Below, in pieces: positions 53,017-59,830 of a stretch of DNA of 64,000 bases. This DNA comes from CAVAWX01 sp963614215. GTDB taxonomy: Bacteria > Actinomycetota > Coriobacteriia > Coriobacteriales > QAMH01. The DNA is taken from positions 6,411-70,410 of the forward strand of contig CAVECB010000006.1 of the NCBI GenBank assembly GCA_963614215.1, in the 5' to 3' direction. The stretch's first letter is position 1. The number at the start of each line of letters is the position of its first letter. Position numbers and translations under genes: made by a program. The notes beneath the pieces are model-generated. The model ran no database searches and was not told the DNA's origin. It saw nothing but the letters and a program-made list of their open reading frames with translations.

Positions 53017-53457
53017 TCACAATCCGAGCAGCTTTTTGACCTGCGGGGCATACGCCCTCGAGATGACGGTCTGCTCGCCGTTGCTCAGCTCGGCCAGCAT
53101 CCTGCCGCCCAGCTCCGTGCGAAGGCTCGTCACCTCCTTGAGGTTCACAACCGTGGACTTGCCCGTCCGCACGAAACCGCAGCCTGCAAGCTTGTCTTCC
53201 ACCTCGTAGAGGCGCATGGGCGTCTCCAGCACAAGGTCTGCAGTGTAGAAAAAGCTCTTCTTGTCCACCGACTCGAAATAGAGCACCTCGGCGGCGGGCA
53301 CAATGCGCATGGCTCCGTCGCTTGCAAATCCCGTGAGCTTGCGATCGTGCAAGCGCAGGCGCGACATCGCGGCGATCAGCTCCGCGTCGATGCGCGGGGC
53401 GCGAAAGATCACCTCCACGTCTGCAAGCGTCGCATCTTCTTCGACGACGATTTTCAT
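53017..53457 (-). CDS. LytTR-family DNA-binding regulator
   Basis: 146 residues. The LytTR domain begins near residue 45: IVPAAEVLYFESVDKKSFFY, then LAGCGFVRTGKSTVVNLKEV and NGEQTVISRAYAPQVKKLLG, with no receiver domain. These stand-alone LytTR proteins often regulate their own operon together with the DUF3021 partner encoded 94 bases downstream. Confidence 0.85.
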   Translation of the reverse strand: MKIVVEEDATLADVEVIFRAPRIDAELIAAMSRLRLHDRKLTGFASDGAMRIVPAAEVLYFESVDKKSFFYTADLVLETPMRLYEVEDKLAGCGFVRTGKSTVVNLKEVTSLRTELGGRMLAELSNGEQTVISRAYAPQVKKLLGL

Positions 53458-53685
53458 CTGGCGTTCCTTTCATCATTGCCGGCGATGGGCATAGTAGCGC
53501 CGCGCGAGACGGGCGTGGGCGGGCGGCAGACCAAGTTGCGCCGCAGGGGCGCCAAGATGCATAAAGGAGCAGTAAGCGGCCTATCTCGCGAACCTCTTCG
53601 AGGATGTGGGGCTGCGCAACGCCCACCTCGATTTCAGGCTGGCGCGTTCATTTCACCCGCCACCTCGACTTTCGAAAATTTGTTC

Positions 53686-53715
53686 TTGCGTGCCGGCGAA
53701 ACGGTGCGCTATAGT
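53686..53715 (+). promoter_or_regulatory. Putative promoter for the clpP-virD4 unit
   Basis: TTGCGT at 53686-53691 and TATAGT at 53710-53715 have an 18-base spacer. Transcription would start near 53722, exactly where the series of RNA-folding stems begins. No gene lies between 53458 and 53938; the part before 53686 shows nothing recognisable. Confidence 0.5.
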
Positions 53716-53721
53716 GCGGCT

Positions 53722-53938
53722 CACCCGAGGGTCGCAAGACCCACCTCCTGGCAAGCATGGCTCATGAGCCATGTAGGAGGTTGTCGTTCGTACTTGCCGC
53801 GGACGAATTTTTCACCTCACACAACCAAAGAGACTTTGACGCATTGCCTTGATGGCTGCTATCGATGCGTCTCGGACGGCGCGACAAGGCCATGGCGTCC
53901 GACGTTTGGTTGTGCCGACCCTCAAAAAGGAGCTTGCC
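53722..53938 (+). ncRNA. Structured leader RNA candidate before clpP, with a three-way junction
   Basis: Perfect stems follow one another. GGGTC-GCAA-GACCC (53729-53742) has a GNRA loop. ACCTCCT (53743-53749) pairs with AGGAGGT (53775-53781) around the palindromic hairpin CATGGCTCATGAGCCATG (53756-53773). CACAACCAAA (53820-53829) pairs with TTTGGTTGTG (53905-53914) and encloses two hairpins, GACGCAT/ATGCGTC (53838-53871) and CGGACG/CGTCCG (53873-53901). The clpP ribosome-binding site AAAAAGGAG follows within ten bases. A riboswitch, attenuator or independent RNA is possible; I recognise no known class. Confidence 0.6.
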
Positions 53939-54535
53939 ATGAGCCACAACGCCTTTATCTACCAGCCCCAGATCATCCGCGAGACAGCGGAAGGTCTCAA
54001 CCACCTCGACATCCAAGACGACATGCTCTCCCATCGCGAGCTCGAACTGACCTCGGGAGTCGACGCCAATTCGTGTGCCACCGTCATCCGCGGTCTGCTC
54101 TACCTGCAACGTTGCGATGCGAACGCCGCTGTGACGCTCTACATCAACAGCCCGGGCGGTGAAGTCCAGTCTGGCCTTGCCCTCTATGACGTCATGCAGG
54201 CCGTGAGCTGCCCCATCAAAACCGTCTGCTTGGGCATGGCGGCAAGCATGGGCGCCCTGCTGTTCATTGCGGGAGACGAGCGCCTGATGCTGCCCCACAG
54301 CCGCGTCATGATTCACGACCCGCTCATCGGCGGCGGCCTTGGCGGCAGCGCCCTCTCGGTGAAGGCCCGCGCCGACGACCTCATGCGCATCCGAGACATC
54401 ACGGCCAAAATCATCGCCTGTCACACGGGCATGTCCCTCGAGCGCGTCTTTGAGCTTACGGCCTCGGACACCTACTTCGAGGCTGAAGAAGCTGTAAAAG
54501 CCGGCCTTGCCAACCACATCGTCACGTCGCTCTAG
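53939..54535 (+). CDS. ClpP-like serine protease of an accessory locus
   Basis: 198 residues with AAAAAGGAG at ideal spacing. Catalytic residues align with ClpP: Ser103 in GMAASMGALL, His126 in RVMIHDPL and Asp177 in TASDTYFEAEEAVKAGLANH. The NSPGGEVQSGLALYDVM strand is also conserved. A Gly-rich IGGGLGGSALS stands where ClpP has its handle loop. Housekeeping ClpP is normally next to clpX or tig; here the partner is a VirD4-like ATPase. It may serve a mobile element or a defence function. Confidence 0.85.
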   Translation: MSHNAFIYQPQIIRETAEGLNHLDIQDDMLSHRELELTSGVDANSCATVIRGLLYLQRCDANAAVTLYINSPGGEVQSGLALYDVMQAVSCPIKTVCLGMAASMGALLFIAGDERLMLPHSRVMIHDPLIGGGLGGSALSVKARADDLMRIRDITAKIIACHTGMSLERVFELTASDTYFEAEEAVKAGLANHIVTSL

Positions 54536-54548
54536 AAAGGAGGCTCTG

Positions 54549-55958
54549 ATGAAAGATGGAGCTGTCAAAGAACGCGCCGCCTATGCAGGCGAGCTCATCC
54601 TCAGCGCCAATCGCCACGAGAGCATGGACTCGTGGAAGAGTGGCCTCAACAACAACGTACTTGTGCTCGGCAGTTCTGGCTCGGGCAAGACGCGCAACTT
54701 CCTCAAGCCAAACCTGCTGCAGTGCGAAGGGTCCTACGTCGTGCTCGACTCAAAGGGCCGGCTGTATCGCGAAATGGCATCCTACCTGCGCAGTCACGGC
54801 TACAAAGTCGACTGCCTCGACTTCACCACAATGCAAGGGACGCTCGGCTACGACCCGCTCCACCATGTGCGCTGGCGAGGTGGCCGGCCGCTTTCGCAAG
54901 ACATCATCGCTATTGCGAGCACGCTCTTCCCGCGCGACGACATGGGGCAAGACCCGTTTTGGGCCGGCGCTGCCGCCAACTACCTAGCAAGCTACATCGC
55001 CTATGTCTTTGAGGCGCTGCCGGACGAAAAATGGAACATGGTCTCGGTGGTGAGCGTGTTCGAGCAGGCATGCGACGGCAGTATTGTCGCCATGTTTGAC
55101 GAGCTTGCCGCCGAGAACCCCGACAGCTACGCCGCCTCGCTCTTCCGCCGCGCCAGGAGCACGTCGCGCGCCGAGAAGATGCATGCGAGTATTTTGGGCA
55201 TCATCGCGGCGAACATCTTCCCGCTCACGTTTGACGAGGCCCTCGCGTCGTTTCGCAACCCAAACCAGGTCGACTTTTGCACCCTGGGCCACGAGCGCCG
55301 CGCGCTGTTCGTGACCATGGATGACATGGACAAGAGCCTGGCGCCGCTCACGAGCCTCTTTGTGCGCCAGGCCTTCCGGGGCCTGTGCGCCCACGCCGAT
55401 GGCGAGTGCGAGGGCGGCCGACTGCCCGTTCCCGTGCGCTTCATGCTCGACGACTTCGCCAACCTCAGCTTGCCCGGCATCGACGACGTACTGTCGGTCA
55501 TTCGCAGCCGCGAGGTGAGCTGCACGCTCATCTGCCAGACGATAAGCCAGCTAGAGACCCGCTATGGCGAGGCGGCGGCAAACTCGATCATCGGCAACTG
55601 CGACCGGCAGCTTGTACTGGGCTTCCAAGACGAGCGGACGGCTCGCTATTTTTCCTTGCGCGCCAACCGCACGCCGAGCTCGTTGCTCGAAACCCCTGCT
55701 GATAGCTGGTGGTATTTCGAGCGTGGCGGGCGCGGGGCGTGCGAGCCTGCCTACGAACTCGAGCGGCACCCGGCCTATGGGGAGCTTCTTAACGCGAGTG
55801 AAGTCGAGTTAGATGTTGAAGGAGGCGGCCCTGCAAAAAGCAAGCATGCCTTCCCACTACCCGATCCCGAGCCCGACGACTTCTACTTTGACTTTGACGA
55901 GGAAGACGAGCTTTGGATGGCCGGTCTGCTCGATGAACCGCAGCCCCGTCTGGTGTGA
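54549..55958 (+). CDS. VirD4/TraG-like ATPase lacking membrane segments
   Basis: 469 residues with AAAGGAGG before the ATG. Walker A is GSSGSGKT (41-48), followed by SYVVLDSKGRLYREMASYLR and FMLDDFANLSLPGIDDVL (Walker B region) and CTLICQTISQLETRYGE, all typical of type IV coupling proteins. Unlike coupling proteins, it has no N-terminal membrane spans. It ends in an acidic tail (FYFDFDEEDELW). It starts 13 bases after clpP. No relaxase or transfer genes are in the window. Confidence 0.85.
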   Translation: MKDGAVKERAAYAGELILSANRHESMDSWKSGLNNNVLVLGSSGSGKTRNFLKPNLLQCEGSYVVLDSKGRLYREMASYLRSHGYKVDCLDFTTMQGTLGYDPLHHVRWRGGRPLSQDIIAIASTLFPRDDMGQDPFWAGAAANYLASYIAYVFEALPDEKWNMVSVVSVFEQACDGSIVAMFDELAAENPDSYAASLFRRARSTSRAEKMHASILGIIAANIFPLTFDEALASFRNPNQVDFCTLGHERRALFVTMDDMDKSLAPLTSLFVRQAFRGLCAHADGECEGGRLPVPVRFMLDDFANLSLPGIDDVLSVIRSREVSCTLICQTISQLETRYGEAAANSIIGNCDRQLVLGFQDERTARYFSLRANRTPSSLLETPADSWWYFERGGRGACEPAYELERHPAYGELLNASEVELDVEGGGPAKSKHAFPLPDPEPDDFYFDFDEEDELWMAGLLDEPQPRLV

Positions 55959-56018
55959 GCGACGCGGCGTAGGGGCGCTAGAATCGTGTCGTTTAACTGA
56001 CCGAGCGAGGAGTGCCCC

Positions 56019-56669
56019 ATGGCTCAGGATTTCTTCGATCTGCTCTACAACGGCTACACCGGCGAGTACCAGCTCATGAGTTCGTTGTACCGCAACGGGC
56101 TGGACGCTTTGCGTCCGCCGGCCGATATGGGCATCGACGTCGTCTCGCTCAACCTCAAGCGCCAGCTCGAGTGCCCCGAAGCGGCTCCCGAGACGTTCTT
56201 TTTCCAGGTGAAGACAGCCGTCACGAACGTCTCCGAGAACGCTGGGCGACCGGGTGCAATCGCGACGGTAGAATTCAAGCTCAAGGAAAGCGAGGTCGAG
56301 CTCCTTTCCAAATCGCGCGACCGAGCCTTGTTTTGCTACGTCTACAACGGCGAGGCCGGCTCGCTCACCGATGCGTTCGAGACCCCGTTCATCTGCTTCT
56401 GGATCGACGGTTTGCTGCTTGGGAGGCTCTACCGCGCGGGGGCTTTCTTCCGCATTGAAGGCGAAACCAAGTTGACGCTTCGCTGCCAGCTGCGCAAGCC
56501 GCAGCACGAGTACGGCCACTGGCACGTCGTCGTGGTGAACTGGGAGCAGAAGAAGGTCGAGGGCGGCTACCTCGGCGTTGTTGGCAACGAGGGCTACCCT
56601 GCCGATGACAATGCCGACCACTATAGCGTCCTCGGCTACCTCAACTACGCAAGGGGCACCGCGAAATAG
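56019..56669 (+). CDS. DUF4365-like protein with a PD-(D/E)XK nuclease pattern
   Basis: 216 residues with GCGAGGAG upstream. TGEYQLMSSLYRNGLDALRP at the start, Asp40 in ADMGIDVVS and FFFQVKTAV (Gln63, Lys65) form an E-D-QxK pattern of restriction-like nucleases; the family is often found in defence or mobile loci. It follows the VirD4-like gene by 60 bases on the same strand. Nuclease activity is inferred from the motif only. Confidence 0.75.
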   Translation: MAQDFFDLLYNGYTGEYQLMSSLYRNGLDALRPPADMGIDVVSLNLKRQLECPEAAPETFFFQVKTAVTNVSENAGRPGAIATVEFKLKESEVELLSKSRDRALFCYVYNGEAGSLTDAFETPFICFWIDGLLLGRLYRAGAFFRIEGETKLTLRCQLRKPQHEYGHWHVVVVNWEQKKVEGGYLGVVGNEGYPADDNADHYSVLGYLNYARGTAK

Positions 56670-56754
56670 CGCCCGCGCAGGCGTGTCTCGGCTGCCAGAT
56701 TGCGCTCGAAGGCGCTAGTGCCGCGCCGCACGAAATCGGCGCGCGACCACGAAG

Positions 56755-56797
56755 TTAGGGGGTATTCATCGCAGTTTTTGACTTGAATACCCCCTAA
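56755..56797. repeat. Perfect 14-base inverted repeat
   Basis: TTAGGGGGTATTCA (56755-56768) pairs with TGAATACCCCCTAA (56784-56797) across a 15-base spacer. The gene upstream, the DUF4365 gene, ends 85 bases before. It could be a terminator stem without T run, or an orphan operator like those in front of the AAA ATPases. Confidence 0.6.
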
Positions 56798-57063
56798 TTC
56801 AGCATATCGGATAATCGTGACACTAGCTCTCGCCGCATGATCTGTTGTCAAGTATCCATGCCCCGAAGCAGAAAGCCTGAGCAATTGTGCTCGGCTTTGA
56901 GAATTGCCAGCGTCTCCCCACGCCCACTCAAAAGCGCCTGAGCCGGCACCCAGCTCGAAGTGGAGCGTGGCTATCCCTGGGTCTATGTCAGGCACAGGTG
57001 CCCAGACCTGCCGTCGTCTTCACGCGGAACTTACCCGTCTGTTCAAACAATTGAACGGAACCG

Positions 57064-57170
57064 TTAACTCGGACAAAACCGAGTCGGGAGGAACCGAGTT
57101 AACGGAACCCATCAGCAGAGAGCGCGAGTTCGACCAGCTTTCCCAACTTGGTCTTTGCCCAAGGGATTAA
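57064..57170 (+). pseudogene. Relic of a DUF234-type ATPase: operator repeats plus mutated start and first codons
   Basis: TTAACTCGG (57064-57072), ACCGAGTCGG (57078-57087) and ACCGAGTTAA (57093-57102) match the array before ATPase C in sequence and in spacing (29 bases from first to last unit in both). The start codon that is ATG in ATPase C is ACG here. The frame continues TEPISREREFDQLSQLGLCP, matching the MEFIGREREL start, and then stops. The rest of the gene is gone. Confidence 0.75.
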
Positions 57171-57242
57171 ACTAAAGCAACCAAAACCACGCACTCATGG
57201 CCAGAGGCTCATCTGGCCTTAACCTGCGAAAGGGGTGCCGCC

Positions 57243-57470
57243 TTGGCATCTGCGAGCAACAAGGAAACCCAGCGCGCCGAGCTCCACAAGGCCATTTGGA
57301 AAATCGCCGACGACGTCGACGTCACCTCCAACAAGCTCGGCGCCACGCTCGAGGAGCGCATCGAGCGCCTGGCAAAGATCATCGCCGACATCCGCGACCT
57401 CGATTTCGGCAACGTGCGCGCGGCGCAAATCGACGCCATCGTGGCCGACCTCGAAGGACAGGTGGCGTAA
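57243..57470 (+). pseudogene. Internally deleted hsdM remnant (type I restriction methyltransferase)
   Basis: A 75-codon frame from a TTG with AAAGGGG upstream. The first 25 residues, ASASNKETQRAELHKAIWKI, are the usual HsdM start; the last part, AAQIDAIVADLEG, resembles an HsdM C-terminus. The roughly 400 residues between, including the methyltransferase motifs, are missing in frame. It cannot be an active methylase. Its stop overlaps the fic start (TAATG). Confidence 0.7.
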
Positions 57471-58627
57471 TGGATAAGGCCCATAACGCAAAAGCCGAGA
57501 AGAAGCCTTGGCAACTCGAGCTGGACGAGTACATTCGCCAAGGCGAGCCGAGCAAGGTCCAAAAGGCCGAGTCGTGGCAAACGGCCATCGGACTGCAGCA
57601 GGTCGACGGGCTTGAGGTCTCCGAGTATCTTCTCGACACCGCCAAGCTCCACGTCGAAGGCGACATCGACACGCAAGGCGCGCGCGAGCGCATCGAGAGT
57701 TATTACGAGCAGCGCCGCAGCCGAGGCATCGTTGAGCGCGAGCCCGAGGAGGCAGACCTTGTCTCGCAGCGCATCGTCGAGCTTCTCAGCGAGCGTGCCT
57801 TTACGCTCTCGCCGATAACCTGGTCCGCGATTCACCGGCACCTCTTCGAGGGAATCTTTAGCGGCGCGGGGCAGATGCGCGACTACAACATCACGAAAAA
57901 GGAATGGGTGCTGGCCGGCGATACAGTGACGTACGCCCCCTGCACCGACCTTGTGGCCACGCTCGATTACGACTTTGACCGCGAGAAGAACTTTTCGTAC
58001 GCCGACCTGTCCACCTCGCAGACGGTCGAGCATATCGCACGCTTCATCGCCGGCATCTGGCAAATTCACCCCTTTTGCGAGGGAAACACCCGGTCGACAG
58101 CTGTGCTCCTTATCAAGTATCTGCAGACCATGGGATTCGAGGTGACCAACGAGCCCTTCGAGAGCAACTCCTGGTTTTTCAGGAACGCGCTGGTGCGCGC
58201 CAACTACACCAATTACGAGGCGTCCGTTCGTCCCACACTGGAGCCGCTGACGAACTTCCTGGAAAACGTCATGCTCGGCACGCACCACCCGCTGCTCAAC
58301 AGGACGCTTCACATCGGGTATGCACAGACCGGGGCCGACGGACTGGCCGAAGCAACCGACCAAGTGACCGACCAAGTCAGCGACCAAGTAACCGACCAAG
58401 TCAGCACATACGTCTATGCCCTGCTCATACAATTGAAGACAGGTCCGAAATCAGCTTCCCAACTTTTAGGCGACATGAGGCTTTCTCACAGACCGAGCTT
58501 TAGAAAGACGTATCTCAACCCGGCGCTTGAGGCGCACCTTATCGAGCGCACGATTCCCGACAAACCGCGCAGCCGCCTACAGCAGTACCGCCTGACCGAT
58601 GCCGGGAGAAAGGTTATCGCGCAATGA
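57470..58627 (+). CDS. Fic-domain protein (AMP-transferase type) from a type I restriction locus
   Basis: 385 residues. The Fic motif IHPFCEGNTRSTAVLL is complete (HPFxxGNxR), so the enzyme should be active; the N-terminal domain and the RDYNITKKEWVLAGDTVTYA segment are typical. A TDQVTDQVSDQVTDQV repeat (about residues 297-312) leads to a C-terminal winged helix. Fic genes of this kind sit between hsdM and hsdS in many anaerobes. It overlaps the remnants on both sides. Confidence 0.87.
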   Translation: MDKAHNAKAEKKPWQLELDEYIRQGEPSKVQKAESWQTAIGLQQVDGLEVSEYLLDTAKLHVEGDIDTQGARERIESYYEQRRSRGIVEREPEEADLVSQRIVELLSERAFTLSPITWSAIHRHLFEGIFSGAGQMRDYNITKKEWVLAGDTVTYAPCTDLVATLDYDFDREKNFSYADLSTSQTVEHIARFIAGIWQIHPFCEGNTRSTAVLLIKYLQTMGFEVTNEPFESNSWFFRNALVRANYTNYEASVRPTLEPLTNFLENVMLGTHHPLLNRTLHIGYAQTGADGLAEATDQVTDQVSDQVTDQVSTYVYALLIQLKTGPKSASQLLGDMRLSHRPSFRKTYLNPALEAHLIERTIPDKPRSRLQQYRLTDAGRKVIAQ

Positions 58628-58704
58628 GCAGGATCGGCGATATGATTGCCGAGCTGTGCCCCGACGGGGTGGAGTACAAGCCGATAGGGATTTTCTGCGA
58701 ATGA
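58624..58704 (+). pseudogene. Truncated hsdS start (26 codons)
   Basis: ATG overlapping the fic stop; reads MSRIGDMIAELCPDGVEYKP then IGIFCE and a stop. The IAELCPDGVEY motif is the usual HsdS amino terminus, preceding the first target-recognition domain. The rest, about 350 residues, is absent. Its TGA overlaps the ATG of the lactonase-like gene, so the break point lies at about 58700. Confidence 0.75.
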
Positions 58705-59585
58705 CTGGTGAAAAGCAAATCGGCGGCAACCCGGCCGCCCGTATCAAGATTCACATCCTGCACTGCGGGCGCGTGCGCGTGTCGAAGTACCTGCCGTTTG
58801 GGGGCGAGGACTGCAGCCTTGTCAAAGCGTCGGGCGTGCTCGGCAAGAAGAGCGACCGGGTTTGGCTGCCTGTCTCGGCCTACCTCATCGAACACCCCAA
58901 AGGGCTCGTCTTGGTAGACACCGGCTGGGAGCGCGCCATGAGCCCAGAGGGCACGTTCGATGCGAAGGCGCAGATTGCCTCGCTGGGCTCTGTGCCGCTC
59001 TACAAGACCAATCAGGGCGTCGTCGAGTATGGGCAAACGGTCGGCGAGCAGCTCGCGCAGCGCGGCATAGCGCCGTCTGATATCGACTGCGTGCTGCTCA
59101 CGCACCTAGACTGCGACCACGCCAACGGGCTGTCGGAAGTGCGTGGCGCGCACCGGATACTGGCATCAGCCGACGAGCTGGCGTTTGCAAAGAGGTTTCC
59201 CAACAACGCCGTGCGCTACAAAAGGCGCTGGTGGGCCGACGCAGGCTTGGAGACCTTCGGCTGGACGGGGACGGAAGGGCCGGCCGGCAAATCCTACGAC
59301 CTGTTCGGCGACGGGAGCATGCTGCTCGTGAACATCCCCGGGCATTCCGAGGGGCTCTTCGCCGTGAAGGTCACGGGTGTCGACGGGCGCTTCGCCTTGC
59401 TGTTCTCCGACGGCGGGTACGCGACGCGCTCCTGGCAGGAGATGATCTTGCCGGGCATCGCCTCGGACCGCGAACAGCAGAAGCGCTCCCTGGCATGGAT
59501 ACGCGAGCAGAGCCTTTTGCCGGAATGCGTCGAGTCCATCGCGAACCACGACCCGGATGTGAAGCCCCATGTGATAGAGCTGTGA
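58701..59585 (+). CDS. Metallo-beta-lactamase fold protein, AttM/AiiA lactonase-like
   Basis: 294 residues. The metal motif is LLTHLDCDHANGL (HxDxDH), with downstream ligands in NIPGHSEGLF and LLFSDGGYA and the closing NHDPDVKPH. The layout matches the N-acyl-homoserine lactonase subfamily. The start lies in the hsdS remnant (ATGA) with only a weak AGGGA in front. Its position suggests insertion into or replacement of hsdS. Actual substrate unknown. Confidence 0.8.
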   Translation: MTGEKQIGGNPAARIKIHILHCGRVRVSKYLPFGGEDCSLVKASGVLGKKSDRVWLPVSAYLIEHPKGLVLVDTGWERAMSPEGTFDAKAQIASLGSVPLYKTNQGVVEYGQTVGEQLAQRGIAPSDIDCVLLTHLDCDHANGLSEVRGAHRILASADELAFAKRFPNNAVRYKRRWWADAGLETFGWTGTEGPAGKSYDLFGDGSMLLVNIPGHSEGLFAVKVTGVDGRFALLFSDGGYATRSWQEMILPGIASDREQQKRSLAWIREQSLLPECVESIANHDPDVKPHVIEL

Positions 59586-59600
59586 CACGCAGTCTTTGAG

Positions 59601-59705
59601 GCTCGTTGGTTTTGCGAAAACTGACCCTAGAGTCCCGGCTTGTCCGCTATCGCCCAAGTTCCGCGTAGAGGTCTTGGGCGCTCACAAGCATCAAGTCGTC
59701 GCGCT
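59601..59705 (-). pseudogene. 3' relic of a DUF234-type ATPase, copy of the end of ATPase D
   Basis: About 105 bases are near 90% identical by eye to 62416-62520, covering the last 19 codons and 46 bases beyond the stop of ATPase D. On the minus strand it encodes QRDDLMLVSAQDLYAELGR and a TAG (59647-59649), against the corresponding end of ATPase D. No further homologous sequence precedes it. Confidence 0.8.
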
Positions 59706-59786
59706 GCAAAAATTCGTGCACGTCAATCGGCTCTGACGGAAGTGATGGCGATTTGTGCTGAGTCAAAAAGCGAGCAATTCTCGCGC

Positions 59787-59830
59787 TATACTTAACTCGG
59801 ATAAAACCGAGTCGGAAGGAACCGAGTTAA
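59787..59830 (+). promoter_or_regulatory. Promoter/operator array of ATPase C (TTAACTCGG type)
   Basis: TATACT at 59787-59792 is a likely -10. TTAACTCGG (59792-59800), ACCGAGTCGG (59806-59815) and ACCGAGTTAA (59821-59830) follow; the last one includes the A of the start codon. Outer units are inverted relative to each other. The ribosome-binding site GGAAGGA lies between the second and third unit, so a protein bound here could block both transcription and translation. Confidence 0.7.

Larger units (their letters stand above)
56670..57242. other. Non-coding relic region between DUF4365 gene and the hsdM remnant
   Basis: About 570 bases with no intact gene. It holds the inverted repeat at 56755-56797 and the ATPase promoter relic at 57064-57170, both listed separately. 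The rest (56798-57060) shows nothing recognisable. Confidence 0.6.

Noticed and set aside
53722..53938. tmRNA, SRP RNA, RNase P RNA or hammerhead ribozyme in the clpP leader
   Set aside because: None of their conserved core sequences is present; the stems seen do not fit these folds.
56645..56995. Minus-strand frame of 116 codons across the inverted repeat at 56755
   Set aside because: No ribosome-binding site, no recognisable domain, and it spans a perfect inverted repeat and overlaps the end of the DUF4365 gene; treated as chance.
58355..58404. TDQV repeat tract in the Fic gene as an independent DNA repeat element
   Set aside because: It is an in-frame coding repeat of a kind common in Fic proteins with C-terminal winged helices, so it needs no separate explanation.
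59649..59760. Possible complete small gene at the 3' ATPase relic
   Set aside because: The homology to ATPase D ends after 19 codons and no start with a ribosome-binding site precedes it.
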